DNA of 64,000 nucleotides from Symbiodinium natans (GCA_905221605.1 CAJNDS010002490.1:999001-1063000); one strand, 5' to 3'; shown: positions 30,061 to 39,348, numbered from the stretch's first letter. Program-made: numbers and translations. Notes: generated from the letters alone by a model not told the origin.

Positions 30061-30491
30061 GTGAGGCTCAACCCTCACCTTTCCGTTTCTCTTTTGGCTT
30101 GGGCGCTGGGGCTGTAAGGCCCTCGGCAGAGTGTTCGGGGTCTGTCGCTCGATGCACTTAGTTTAGGGTTTAATGGTTTGGCTTAGGGGCCCTTATATAC
30201 CCCTTATATAGCCTATACAATCTAATGGCCCTTACTTCAGAACCCTTTAGAGGAGGTAAGGGACCATACTAAGGGGCTATGTAATACCCTTAGAGTCTAG
30301 GGTTTAGGGTGTAGGGCTTCGGGTTCGGGGTTTAGGGTTTGGGGCTTGGGGTTTGGGGTTGGGGGACATTCTCCCCTCCCCAATCTTAACCACCCTCCCT
30401 TTGTTTTCCTAAACCCCGTAAGCCCTAAACCTAAATCTCTAAACCCCAAATCCTAAACCCTAAACCCTAAACCCTAAACTCTAAACCCGAG

Positions 30492-30596
30492 TCGTTGGGC
30501 TGCTTTGGGTTTGCAATCGTGTGGTGCATGGCATCCGAGGCCCACAGATTTCGCCGCCCGATATGAGCCCCGTGAGCATGGGCCCTGGTGCTTGGG
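30492..30596 (+). CDS. Putative exon, unknown
   Basis: It is bounded by CCCGAG and TTGGG|GTTTGG (repeat-derived donor). The frame reads VGLLWVCNRVVHGIRGPQIS. Confidence 0.4.
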
Positions 30597-30724
30597 GTTT
30601 GGAGTTTAGGGTTAAGGGGTTTTGGGGTTTAGGGTTTTTCTAGGGTTTAGAGTTCAGGGGTTAGGGGTTTTGAGGGCATGCCAGTTCAAGGATTGAGTGT
30701 CAACTTTTTTGTGCTCCTCCCAAG

Positions 30725-30820
30725 GTCCGTCTTGCCAGATTGTGACCCCAGAGAATCATGTTGGGCGCTCGGGAACGCTGTCCGACTTGAGCGTTTGAGG
30801 GTTGAGCTTGGATTGCCCAG
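30725..30820 (+). CDS. Putative exon before a family B element
   Basis: Acceptor CTCCCAAG. The frame reads SVLPDCDPRESCWALGNAVR and continues with LERLRVELGLPRA up to the family B end. No clear GT donor at the boundary. Confidence 0.35.
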
Positions 30821-30908
30821 AGCGTTCGATACCCCGAACATAAGGAATGTTCCTTAAATCATACCAAGGATCCTTGTAGAATTTAATTAAAGTGCATCTT
30901 CCTTTATT
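30820..30908. repeat. Introner-like element, family B copy
   Basis: It contains TACCCCGAACATAAGGAATG, AAATCATACCAAGGATCC and AATTAAAGTGCATCTTCCTT in the same order as the copies at 1 and 44161. Confidence 0.55.
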
Positions 30909-30939
30909 TTAACGCTACGCGACCCGCCTCGGCCGTGAG

Positions 30940-30977
30940 CATGTGCATGGTTGCGGGAAGCTCTGCAGCTGCGCAGG
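30940..30977 (+). CDS. Putative exon, unknown
   Basis: An open stretch after GCCGTGAG to CAGG|GTCACA reads MCMVAGSSAAAQ. The frame stays open to about 31024 if the donor is not used. Confidence 0.25.
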
Positions 30978-31089
30978 GTCACAGAGGCAGTTTGGCCAGG
31001 ACGCACCTCATGCATCAACGCCAGATGCTAGACCCTAGACCCGAGACCCTAGACCCTAAACCCTAAACCCTAGACCCTAGACCCTAAAC

Positions 31090-31500
31090 CCTAACCCTAA
31101 ACCGCATGCCCAACAGAGACATGCCTAGTGCGACGTGCTGCGCACCAGGTTTCACACGCACCGTGACCACGCAAAAATGAGTGGCGCAGAGAGCTTGGGG
31201 TGCAACCCTGCACCAGTGATGGGCACGGGTGGGTGCGGGGGGTGGAGGGGAGGGGCCGGAAGATTGGGGGGCGGTCTGGCGAAGGGCGGGGTGGGGGTCC
31301 CTGTGTGTCAAGGCCAAAAACTGCCCTGGTCCTGTTGCGCCGTCCGCGCCGCCACCCCCGTTTGCCTCGGGGGGTACCCATTGCAGGAAAAAAACGCCGA
31401 AAAAAGGGGTGCAAACCGGGTCCCATGCCGTTGGGGAGGGGATTAGAGGTGGGGAGCCTGCTTTGTGCCACCCATACACCTACGGCCCGAGGCTTCGGCG
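31090..31500. other. GC-rich interval, frames ambiguous
   Basis: Long ORFs occur on both strands because of G/C runs. I cannot pick a coding frame. It is flanked by CCCTAAA/CCCTAGA arrays. Confidence 0.3.
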
Positions 31501-31635
31501 CATTTAAGGTTTTCAACCCTAAGCCTTAAGCCCTAAGCCCTAAGCCCCAAACCGTAAACCCTAAACCCTAGACCCTGGACCCTAGATCCTAAACCCTCAA
31601 TTCAGGGGTATAAAAGGGCTCTCTGGGTGTGTGAG

Positions 31636-31711
31636 GTCATCTCACTTGGAGATGATTCTCCCCGAGCTTGGACCTCAGCTTTCGCGCGTGCTCACGTGGA
31701 TCGACTGCCAA
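31636..31711 (+). CDS. Putative exon, unknown
   Basis: It is bounded by GTGTGAG|G and CAA|GTAGGG. It reads SSHLEMILPELGPQLSRVLT. It follows a family B right end (GGGGTATAAAAGGGCTCTCT). Confidence 0.45.
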
Positions 31712-31796
31712 GTAGGGTTTACGGTTTAGGGTTTAGGGTCTAGGGTCTAGGGTTTAGGGTTTAGGGGTTTAGGATTTCGGGATTTCGTGGACGCAG

Positions 31797-31853
31797 GAAC
31801 TTGGCGGCATCACTCCAGATGGCAAGGCCAGCAGGGCAGAGAGAAGCGCCCAA
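31797..31853 (+). CDS. Putative exon before a family B element
   Basis: Acceptor GGACGCAG|G. It reads ELGGITPDGKASRAERSAQ up to the family B start AGAGCCCAATACC. No canonical GT at the 3' edge. Confidence 0.35.
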
Positions 31854-31946
31854 AAGAGCCCAATACCTCTGAACCTTAAACCCTAAACCCTAAACCCTAA
31901 ACCAAGGAATAGACCATACTAAGGGGTGGGCGATAGGGCTCTGTGA
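31854..31946. repeat. Introner family B copy containing CCCTAAA units
   Basis: The ends AGAGCCCAATACCTC and GGGCGATAGGGCTCTGTGAG flank CCCTAAA repeats and the family motif CCATACTAAGGGG. A repeat array sits inside the element. Confidence 0.5.
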
Positions 31947-32095
31947 GTTGAGGTCCTAAACCCTAAACCCTAAACCCTAAACCCTAAACCCTACACCCTG
32001 CACCCTGCACCCCTACACCCTAAACCCCAAATCCTAAACCCCAAACCCCAAACCCTAAACCCTGAACCCTAAACCCTAAACCCCAAACCCTGCAG

Positions 32096-32173
32096 GCCCT
32101 GGATGCAAAGCCGCAGGAGAAGCAAGCAGATGCTCCAGTGGAGGCCGGGATCCGCATCAGTTGCTTTGCAGCC
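32096..32173 (+). CDS. Putative exon, unknown
   Basis: It follows CCCTGCAG|G and reads ALDAKPQEKQADAPVEAGIR then ISCFAAG, stopping at a run of 19 G (32174-32192). The donor is not visible. Confidence 0.4.
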
Positions 32174-32231
32174 GGGGGGGGGGGGGGGGGGGCGAAGGCC
32201 CCAAACCCCTGTAGACCCTGACCCTATACCC

Positions 32232-32420
32232 TTAAACCCCAAGGGTTGAGGGTTTAGGGTTTAGGGTTTGCTGTAATAGGGCGTAGATGCTGTGAAGGTT
32301 AGGATGCAGCAGCGGCTCGAATGCCTCGTCCGGTGCGAAGAGCAGCTTTGGCCCGATTGCGGAGGGCCATCTAATACTTTTTTCCCACCCCACGCCGTCC
32401 GAGACGGCAAAACCACCCAA
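32232..32420. other. Coding-like island, strand ambiguous
   Basis: The minus strand reads SAIGPKLLFAPDEAFEPLLH. The plus strand reads MQQRLECLVRCEEQLWPDCG after TTAG|G. Both are protein-like, so I do not assign a strand. Confidence 0.3.
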
Positions 32421-32543
32421 ACCTATTCCTTTTAGGGTTTAGGCTTAAACTCATGACAATCGCTTACTTTCAACAAAACCAATCCGTCACTGATGGCCAC
32501 TTTCAGCCAGGGGAAAGGTTTGAGGCCAGGTCCGGGCTCGTTT

Positions 32544-32588
32544 GTAGCACGGGTTTCAGCTGCATAGAGAGGGTTTGAGGCAGAGCCA
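32544..32588. repeat. 45-bp dispersed repeat, copy 1
   Basis: It is identical to 37316-37360 (GTAGCACGGGTTTCAGCTGC ... GAGGCAGAGCCA). Both copies are followed, after 110-160 bp, by GGGGTTTAGGGTATTTAC, so the repeat unit is probably larger and diverged in the middle. Confidence 0.85.
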
Positions 32589-32732
32589 AGGGGCAGGCGG
32601 GCCAGGCGGGGGCCGGACACGCTGCGGTGAGGGGTCCGGGTCCCGGCCTGGGGGCCTTGGGGTACCCCCCCCCGAAAGGGCCAACGACCTCCAGCTTGGG
32701 GTTTAGGGTATTTACTTGATTAAGGGGACCAG

Positions 32733-32822
32733 TACTGAGAACCTGTTCGGGTGCCGGGCCCATTGTGGCTGTTACCAACCTCGGAGGCGGGCAAGCGACC
32801 TGGGTCGACTTTCGCCATAGAG
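32733..32822 (+). CDS. Putative exon, unknown
   Basis: It is bounded by GACCAG and AGAG|GTCGAA. It reads GAGPIVAVTNLGGGQATWVD. Confidence 0.4.
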
Positions 32823-33016
32823 GTCGAAGGGAGAGTTTAGGGTTTAGGGTTTAGGGCTTAGGGTTTAGGGTCCAACCCTAAACCCTAAAACCAAACCCAA
32901 AAGCCTAAACCCTAAGCCCTCCCCCTTCCTGGAAACGTCAGGTTCCCCAAGCCCAGGAAAGCGAGGCTATCCGCGTGTCCTGGCTAATCTCACTTGGGAC
33001 ATGTGGGTTTTTGCAG

Positions 33017-33201
33017 GCATTCAATTGGGGTTGAGTTGCTTTGTGCTTCTTTTTATCCGTCTCCGTCAAGGCCTCTTCCTTATAGTTCAGACTACCAAAG
33101 AAGGGCACATTGAGATCATCAATCCGCGTGAGGATGATTGCATTGGCAGGATCAGCCATCTTGTTGTCCGCTCACTCGCATGTGGTAGTTGTTCAAATAC
33201 G
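33017..33201 (+). CDS. Putative exon with membrane-like segment
   Basis: 185 nt between TTTTTGCAG|G and ACG|GTAGGC, the best splice pair in the region. It reads IQLGLSCFVLLFIRLRQGLF then EGHIEIINPREDDCIGRISH. The minus strand also holds a complete ATG-to-TGA ORF (33159-32938, MADPANAIILTRIDDLNVPF); hydrophobic plus-strand residues could be its antisense. Confidence 0.45.
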
Positions 33202-33436
33202 GTAGGCTCCCGAAACCCTAAACCCCCTGGCCTAAACCCTGTGTCTGGGTAGGCTGAGGAGTGTGTGGGTGCTCACGTGAGGACATTGTGTGAGGCTCTG
33301 TTCTTCCGGCATGTGTGTTGCATGGCTCGAACTTCCTGCCTTAGGGGCCCCAAAACCGCATAAACATAAGGATTCTACTATCGGAATAAAAGGCCCCTAT
33401 AAGGGGGGACTATGAAAAAAAAGACGCTGTTTGCAG

Positions 33437-33522
33437 AAGCCTTGTGTTTACGTGCTTTGTGGGGCCCGTGCTACCTGAAGGACAAGTGGAGCTGTACCAG
33501 CCCTGGGTCGACCTTGGGCTTA
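33437..33522 (+). CDS. Putative exon, unknown
   Basis: It follows CTGTTTGCAG. The frame reads VFTCFVGPVLPEGQVELYQP then WVDLGL, running into GCTTAGGG repeats. Confidence 0.4.
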
Positions 33523-33617
33523 GGGTGGAGGTCTTAGGGTTTAGGGTTTAGGGCTTAGGGTTTAGGGTTTAGGGTTTAGGGTTTAGGGTTTAGGGTTGAG
33601 GGTATTCAGGGTTGCAG

Positions 33618-33683
33618 TGCTGCAAAGCAGCTGGAATGGATCGCGTCAGTCAGAACTCGGGGCCCAACTGCGTATTTCGCCAA
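33618..33683 (+). CDS. Putative exon, unknown
   Basis: 66 nt, phase 0, between GGGTTGCAG and CAA|GTAGGG. It reads CCKAAGMDRVSQNSGPNCVF. The donor is the start of a small inverted-repeat element. Confidence 0.45.
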
Positions 33684-33743
33684 GTAGGGGTACCACTCTT
33701 TTAGAGTCCTTTTCAGGGACCCCCAAAAAGGGTACCCCTACTT
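33682..33743. repeat. Introner-like hairpin at a splice donor
   Basis: AAGTAGGGGTACC (33682) and GGTACCCCTACTT (33731-33743) are perfect inverted ends. The interior contains CCCCCAAAAAGGGTACCCCT, shared with elements near 54970 and 63830. Confidence 0.6.
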
Positions 33744-33800
33744 TCGGAACCTCCCACATGATCGGAAACGCAATTTTGTATAATGATTTCTAGGTTCCAG

Positions 33801-33846
33801 GTTCTTGGGTCGTTTGGCCGAAGGAGCTCGGCAGTCAGTAGAAGAG
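33801..33846 (+). CDS. Putative exon, unknown
   Basis: It is bounded by GTTCCAG|G and GAG|GTGGGA. Phase 0 joins to the preceding exon (VLGSFGRRSSAVSRR); another frame reads FLGRLAEGARQSVEE. Confidence 0.35.
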
Positions 33847-34035
33847 GTGGGATCTTCAACTTACCCGAATGAGCATAATCTTGTACATGTCCAATCCATC
33901 GCCCTAAACCCTAAACCCCAAACCCCAAAGCCTAAACCCTAAACCCTAAACCCTAAACCCTAAACCCTAAACCCTAAACCCTAAACCTTGAAAGTTGAGG
34001 TTTTAGGGCTTAGCCTTCACCCTGTGCGATCCCAG

Positions 34036-34096
34036 GTGCAAGCAGGTGATGACAGCCCAAGCAACTTTGTGTGCGAGGCCATTTGCATTGCCCTCA
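34036..34096 (+). CDS. Putative exon, unknown
   Basis: It follows ATCCCAG|G and reads VQAGDDSPSNFVCEAICIAL. The 3' limit is unclear (no GT before repeats). Confidence 0.35.
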
Positions 34097-34341
34097 ACCC
34101 TAAATTCGGAGCCCCTGCACGTGTCAGACCCCTAAACCCTAAACCCTAAACCCTAAACCCTAAACCCTAAACCCTAAACCCTAAACCCTAAATCCTAAAC
34201 CCCAAACACTACCAAACCCTAACCTCGAAACCCCAAAGCCCCCACGGGGTTTAGGACCCAAGCCCCTCAACCTTAAAGCCCAAAACCCTAACCCCTCAGC
34301 CCCATAAACCCAAGCCCCCGAAACCCTCGAGCCCCCCCGAA

Positions 34342-34443
34342 ATGCTAAAAGTCCTCATTTGCAAGGTGAACAAAGATGGTAAGCCCCTCGGCGTCCGCGT
34401 GGAATATGTCAGCGACAAATGCCTCGTCGTCGCTGCATCCTCA
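34342..34443 (+). CDS. PDZ gene exon 1
   Basis: ATG to TCA|GTGCCT, 34 codons. It reads LKVLICKVNKDGKPLGVRVE and continues with YVSDKCLVV, matching the first strands of a PDZ domain. Confidence 0.6.
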
Positions 34444-37400
34444 GTGCCTCCCAGTTCCTCAGGGTTCAGGGTTCAGGGTTTAGGGTTTGGGTTACCTGGG
34501 CTCAGGGTTTAGGGTTTGGGGTTGAGGCTTGATGGTTGGCAGGGCTGAAGTCCCTTCCTGGGTTCAGATCGACGAGATAGCCCAGCCTCACACCGGGGTG
34601 CGCAGAGCAAAGAGCAGCACTTCACTAGGCCGCCGCTCTGCTTTCCCTACTTGGAGGTTCATGGTACTTACTAGCCAATTAACTTTCAATGAGCTGTACT
34701 CGTAACCATACTAGGGCACTTAAGGGGCTTGTAAGTGGGTTAGAAGTACAGTTATAATTGGTGAATAAGTACCATGAACCTCCAAGCCCTAAACCCCAAA
34801 CCCCAAACCCTAAACCCTAAACCCTAAACCCTAAACCCTAAACCCTAAACCCTAAACCCTAAACCCTAAACCCTAAACCCTAAACCCTAAACCCTAAACC
34901 CTAAACCCTAAACCCTAAACCCAAAACCGAACCTCCAAGTAGACCCAAACCCTAAAACGCCTGAATCTCTCGCCGTGGTCAAAGGCCACAACGCAGGGGG
35001 CCATTCCTTCCTGGAGCCTTGGTGGCACTGCGCGGCAATCTTGGGGGGCTTTGCGCGGTGAAGGGCTGAGGGTTGAGGGTTTAGGGTTTGGGGTGTTAGG
35101 GGGGTTTTAGGGGGTAGGGTTTAGGGGTTTAGGGGTTCAAGGGTTCAAGGGTTCAAGGGTTCAAGGGTTCAAGGGTTCAAGGGTTCAAGGGTTCAAGGGC
35201 TCAAGGGCTCGAGGGCTCGAGGGCTCGAGGGCTCGAGGGTTCGAGGGTTCGAGGGTTCGAGGGTTCGAGGGTTCGAGGGTTCGAGGGTTCAAGGGTTCAA
35301 GGGTTCAAGGGTTCAAGGGTTCAAGGGTTCAAGGTGGCTTAAGAAGGGTAGAGGGTGTAGGGCAAAGGAAAGAGAAGCTCTCAGCCGCCAGCCCCCCAAC
35401 CTTGAAAGCACCGAAAAACGTTGAAGCCTTAAACCCCAACCCTTACACCCTAAACCCTAAACTCTAAACCCTAAACTCTAAACCCTGAACCCAAATCCTT
35501 CAAGCCTTCAGCCCTACACTTGAAGCCTAAAGCGTTTATGCTTTTGCCCGAAGCCCTAAAGTAAATCCCTCCCAGCCCCTTGAGTTCTCAAAGCCCCTAC
35601 ATGCGGTGAAGGAGATTTCATGAGAAGTTTAGGGTTCAGGGTTTGGTGCTTCTCGTGGTTGTGCAGCTCGCGAGGAATGCCATGAATGCCGATGGGCAGG
35701 CGCTTTCTTACTGGCTTTGCTGTCTCTTCGAAGGGACTTCGGTTAGGGTTTAGGGTTTAGGGCTTTAGGGTTTAGGGTTTAGGATGCCCTGCGCACCGAC
35801 GCAATCACATACAAGCCCCGGATTCCGAAGGACCCAGAATCCTAAACCCCTAAACATCCCTAAGCCCCAAGCCCTAAACCCTTAACCCTGAGCATCCCAA
35901 AACCTAAACCCCTAAGCACCCCTAAGCATCCCTAAGCCGTAAGCCCTTCAGCCCAAAACCCCTAAGCAAGCCCACAGCATCCCTAAGCCCTAAGCCCTAA
36001 ACCCCTAAGCATCCCTAAGCACCCCTAAGCCCCAAACTCTACCCTAAACTCCTAGCATCCCGAAGCACCAAGCACCCCTAAGCTCCAATCCCTAAACCCT
36101 AAGCATCCCTAAGCATCCTTAAGCCACCCCTAAGCCCAAACAGGACCCGAAACCCCCAAGCATCCCTAAGCCCCAAGCCCTACCCTAAAATCCCTAAGCA
36201 TCCCCAAGCCCCGAACCCTAAACCCTAAACCCTAAACCCTAAACCCTAAACCCTAAACCCTAAACCCTAAACCCTAAACCCTAAACCCTAAACCCTAAAC
36301 CCTAAACCCTAAACCCTAAACCCTAAACCCTAAACCCTAAACCCTAAACCCTAAACCCTAAACCCTAAACCCTAAACCCTAAACCCTAAACCCACCCTAA
36401 ACCCTAAACCCCCTAAGAATCCCTAAGCATCCCAAGCCCTAAAGAACCGGGGGCATCCGGCTTTTTCACGCCAGGAGGTCAGGCCCGGGGACCGCATCGT
36501 GCAGGTGGGGGGCTGCCCTCCACCCATTCTAGGGGGTTGAGGGGGATTTAGGGTTTGGGGTTTAGGGTTGAGGGTCTAGGGAATTTAGGGTTTAGGGGAT
36601 TTAGGGTTTAGGGGGTTTTGGGTTGCGGTGATTGAGGGTTTGGGGGATTTAGGGTTTAAACAGCCACAAAGCAAAGACACAGCGAAGCGCAACTTCTGTG
36701 GCTTCTTCTTACTCGGTCTGCTTTGTTGGGGCTTGAGGCCTTGAGCCAAAGGCCCGAGCTTGAAATGCCAAGCTGCGTTCCTGTCATCCGACATGTGACG
36801 ACTATAGCTGCGGAGCTGACAAAGACATTATAGGGTTTAGGGTTTAGGGTTTAGGGGGTGTGTGTCAGGCTTTAAACACAGTCAGGCGCTGCAGGCGCTG
36901 CCACAATCCCGTCCGCGAGCATCGTGAGCATGCGAGAAGCGACGACCAAGGATGCCGACGGCTGCGACCAAGGATGCCGAAGAAGTCGCTGATGCTCAGG
37001 GGCGCAACCCTTTTGGGATTTAGGGTTTAGGGTTTAGGGTTCAGGGTTCAGGGTTTAGGGGATTTAGGGTTCGCGCCGCGGCATTTCCATGCAGAGACCC
37101 AGGAGTGTGAGGTCGGGCATGTCGCGCGAAGCACTGGCACTGGAGCGGTAGCTCAGGATTGCATGGTGGCTCTAAACCATGATGTTAGTAGCTGTCGGGT
37201 GTACTTCTGGGTCAGGCACCTTAGAAAAGGGTCGGTACGGCCTAAGCAGGCCTGGGTGAGGGTTTATGGGGTTTAGGGTTTGCGGTTTCGGGTTAAAAGG
37301 GTTTGGGGCTTTAGGGTAGCACGGGTTTCAGCTGCATAGAGAGGGTTTGAGGCAGAGCCAGGGGGGGGTCAGGGCGGCTAGGCAGGGTCAGGGGGAGGCA

Positions 37401-38327
37401 GAGTCAGGAGGGTCAGGGGGGCAGGGAGCGAGGTGTGGCCAGGGGGGGTATATAGGGGTGCAAAAAAAAAAACACGTTTTTAAGCAGCCTGAGGCCCCCT
37501 CGTCCCTGGACAAGACTTTGGGGTTTAGGGTATTTACCTAAAGGGTTTTAGGGTTTGGGGTTAGGTTTAGGGTTTTGGGGGTTTGGGTGATTTTGGAGTT
37601 AAAGGGCTAAGGGGTTAGGGGAACTTCGGAGGTTTTTTCGGGGATTTAGGGGACTGAGGGGGTTTCGGGGATCCGGGGATTTTAGGGGACATAGGGGGCC
37701 TAAGAAATTTCGGAGGTCTAGGGGATTTAGACTCAGGCTTTGACATCCCAAAAGCTCTAATCATCCCTCAGCATCCCTCAGCCGTAAGCCCAAGAAATGT
37801 TACTGGAAGACTGCATCGGTTGGTTTGCAGGTGAACGGCCAACAAGACAATTCTGCATCCCAGCTGGCACAGCAGTTGGCTGACGCGCAGGGTATTGTGC
37901 CGTCCTCAGAGGTCTGTGGCTGCAGAGGGAGCTGCTTGAAAAGGTGGAATATCTACCCCTAAACCCTACACTTCCCTAAGTGCCCCTCAAAGCCTCCGAA
38001 GGCTGAACCCTTAGACCCTAAACCCTAAACCCTAAACCCTAAACCCGAAGCCCTCAACCCTAAACCCTAAACCCTACACCCTAAACCCCGCACAAACCCA
38101 CGTGCGCGCAGCCAGGTTCGGCTGGAGATGCAGCATCCAGGAAGAGTTACGCTGCAATGCAAGGCCTCTTTGGTTTCCCTGCGTGCCAGCATGGTTTGGG
38201 GTTTAGGGTTTAGGGTTTAGGGTTTCGGGTTTAGGGTTTAGGGTTTAGGGTTTAGGGTTCAGAGCTTGAGCTCCTCAACTTGAAGCATCCCCCCAGGGTG
38301 CTTTCGGCCATGCGATGACAAGCTGCG
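34342..38327 (+). CDS. PDZ-domain gene, multi-exon model (10 exons)
   Basis: Exons at 34342-34443, 34568-34656, 34985-35057, 35667-35741, 35783-35836, 36475-36504, 37831-37891, 37910-37943, 38112-38193 and 38297-38327 join in one frame; the first nine total 600 nt. PDZ anchors are NKDGKPLGVRVEYVSDKCLV (carboxylate-loop strand region), VRPGDRIVQ joined across a 1.3-kb intron to VNGQQDNSASQLAQQLADAQ (the GD-R-I-x-x-VNG core and helix 2), and VRLEMQHPG (last strand). PDZ domains bind C-terminal peptides and act as scaffolds. Introns carry TTTAGGG/CCCTAAA arrays, a GGGTTCAA array and a family A hairpin. The second, third and fourth exons are weaker because alternative sites exist. The 5' ATG at 34342 may or may not be the true start; the 3' end is unresolved. 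Confidence 0.55.
34568..34656 (+). CDS. PDZ gene exon 2 (tentative)
   Basis: GGTTCAG acceptor, donor TTGGAG|GTTCAT inside the left TIR of family A copy 4. Phase 0 in, two bases out. It reads IDEIAQPHTGVRRAKSSTSL. Confidence 0.4.
34647..34786. repeat. Introner-like element, family A, copy 4
   Basis: CTACTTGGAGGTTCATGGTA and GTACCATGAACCTCCAAG are inverted ends. A CCCTAAA array (about 34795-34925) and a second CCGAACCTCCAAGTAG end (34927-34941) follow. Confidence 0.8.
34795..34925. repeat. CCCTAAA array, about 17 units
   Basis: Near-perfect heptamers directly after the family A right end and before a duplicated right-end sequence, as if inserted into it. Confidence 0.85.
34985..35057 (+). CDS. 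PDZ gene exon 3 (tentative)
   Basis: GGTCAAAG|G acceptor, GCG|GTGAAG donor, in phase with exon 2. It reads GPFLPGALVALRGNLGGLCA. Another frame is also open. Confidence 0.35.
35133..35333. repeat. GGGTTCAA octamer array with ordered variants
   Basis: About 25 octamers. The order is GGGTTCAA, then GGGCTCAA, GGGCTCGA, GGGTTCGA and back to GGGTTCAA. The stepwise, nearly symmetric order of variants suggests local conversion or replication-slippage waves. Confidence 0.85.
35667..35741 (+). CDS. PDZ gene exon 4
   Basis: 75 nt, phase 0 both ends, between TTGTGCAG and TCG|GTTAGG. It reads LARNAMNADGQALSYWLCCL. Confidence 0.5.
35783..35836 (+). CDS. PDZ gene exon 5
   Basis: 54 nt, phase 0. The acceptor GTTTAG|G is the last unit of a TTTAGGG array. 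It reads DALRTDAITYKPRIPKDP. The 3' edge needs a GA donor (GAATCC), which dinoflagellates can use; otherwise a TAA follows. Confidence 0.45.
35840..36470. repeat. CCCTAAGCAT-type and CCCTAAA arrays (intron)
   Basis: Degenerate CATCCCTAAGCC units (35840-36210) precede about 25 perfect CCCTAAA heptamers (36216-36393). All lie between PDZ exons 5 and 6. Confidence 0.85.
36475..36504 (+). CDS. PDZ gene exon 6 (30-nt micro-exon)
   Basis: CACGCCAG|G to CAG|GTGGGG, phase 0. It encodes EVRPGDRIVQ, the GD-x-I element that precedes VNG in PDZ domains. Confidence 0.65.
37316..37360. repeat. 45-bp dispersed repeat, copy 2
   Basis: Identical to 32544-32588. It lies within the intron between PDZ exons 6 and 7, whereas copy 1 lies in a different context. 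Confidence 0.85.
37831..37891 (+). CDS. PDZ gene exon 7
   Basis: GGTTTGCAG|G to CAGG|GTATTG. It encodes VNGQQDNSASQLAQQLADAQ, the VNG turn and helix 2 of PDZ, and joins in phase to exon 6 over a 1.3-kb intron. Confidence 0.65.
37910..37943 (+). CDS. PDZ gene exon 8 (tentative)
   Basis: GTCCTCAG acceptor, AAAAG|GTGGAA donor, in phase on both sides. It reads VCGCRGSCLK. Confidence 0.35.
38112..38193 (+). CDS. PDZ gene exon 9
   Basis: GCGCGCAG acceptor, ATG|GTTTGG donor. It reads VRLEMQHPGRVTLQCKASLV. VRLEMQ fits the last PDZ strand. The donor is the first unit of a TTTAGGG array. Confidence 0.55.
38297..38327 (+). CDS. PDZ gene exon 10 (tentative)
   Basis: CCCCCCAG|G to TGCG|GTCTAG, in phase with exon 9. 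It reads GAFGHAMTSC. Confidence 0.35.
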
Positions 38328-38344
38328 GTCTAGGGTTCGTATCA

Positions 38345-39140
38345 GGGTTTAGGGTTTAGGGTTTAGGGTTTAGGGTTTAGGGTTTAGGGTTTAGGGTTTA
38401 GGGTTTAGGGTTTAGGGTTTAGGGTTTAGGGTTTAGGGTTTGAGTAGAAGTCCCAACCAAAAGAAGACCGATGAAACTGCACACCGAGTGACACCGAGTG
38501 CACTGGGTAGATTCGCACGATGTCCGGTACATAACGACACGCTCGCGCCAAGCTACACACGGGCAGCACATCATTGAGCTGGCGAAACAGAATGGGTTTA
38601 GGGTTTAGGGTTTAGGGTTTAGGGTTTAGGGTTTAGGGTTTAAGCAACGAAATAGGGGGCAGCATGTCATGCCTCTGAATCTGGGGCAATGTGGGTAGCT
38701 CTCTAAATGAGGGCCCCTTTTTTTTGGGATCTTGTTTCAAGGGTGCCGTGCTTTAATCATAGGGGCCAGAAAGGGACCCATGTAATATAGGGTTCGGGAT
38801 GACTGGTGCTAGTATCCCCCTTATATATGGCCCCCTATCCCCCAAAACCACACCCCAAGTATCAAGGCCCCCACAGCAGAGGGTGACTTCTCTAAATTAA
38901 GGTCCTTTTTGGGGATGAGGCGCCCGCTCTTGTTCAGGGTACCCAAAAAGGGACGATAACTTGGAGATTTGACCATACTTGGCAGTCCCAACACAGCAAC
39001 GCCCTCCCAAGGTGCAGAGCGCTTAGGGGTTTAGGGTTTAGGGTTTAAGGTTTAGGGTTTAGGGTTTAGGGTTTAGGGTTTAAGGTTTAGGGTTTAGGAT
39101 GTAATTAGGGTTTAGGATGTAGGGTTTAGGATGTAGGGTT
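38345..39140. repeat. TTTAGGG arrays and small hairpin elements
   Basis: Arrays at 38345-38440, 38595-38640 and 39027-39143. Between them (38690-38990) lies AT-richer sequence with TCTCTAAAT.A(G)GG(C)CC and GGGTACCCAAAAAGGGA motifs like other hairpin elements. Short coding-like islands at about 38655-38694 are unresolved. Confidence 0.6.
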
Positions 39141-39143
39141 TAG

Positions 39144-39238
39144 GGAGCTCAACCAGGACTCGGAGGGTGGCGTGGCTTGTATTTGAGAGTAGTTCGATGT
39201 ACAAGGCACCGTTCGGTAATGTATGCACCCCCACTCAA
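39144..39238 (+). CDS. Putative exon before a family C element
   Basis: Acceptor GTTTAG|G from a TTTAGGG array, donor CAA|GTTGCA. It reads TRTRRVAWLVFESSSMYKAP. Confidence 0.35.
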
Positions 39239-39250
39239 GTTGCAAACTTT

Positions 39251-39348
39251 GGGATGTTCCCCTTATACAAACAGTCCTTAACAGGGATGATCGTACCCCG
39301 CCTATCCTAATCCCCATTCAGGACTGTGAGTATAAGGGGGAACATCCC
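39251..39348. repeat. Introner-like element, family C, copy 2
   Basis: GGGATGTTCCCCTTATAC and GTATAAGGGGGAACATCCC are near-perfect inverted ends. The element and the following CCCTAAA units form the interval between two putative exons. Confidence 0.8.

Noticed and set aside
35133-35333. Possible CRISPR array
   Set aside because: Octamer units have no spacers; none of the arrays in the window alternates a fixed repeat with unique spacers.
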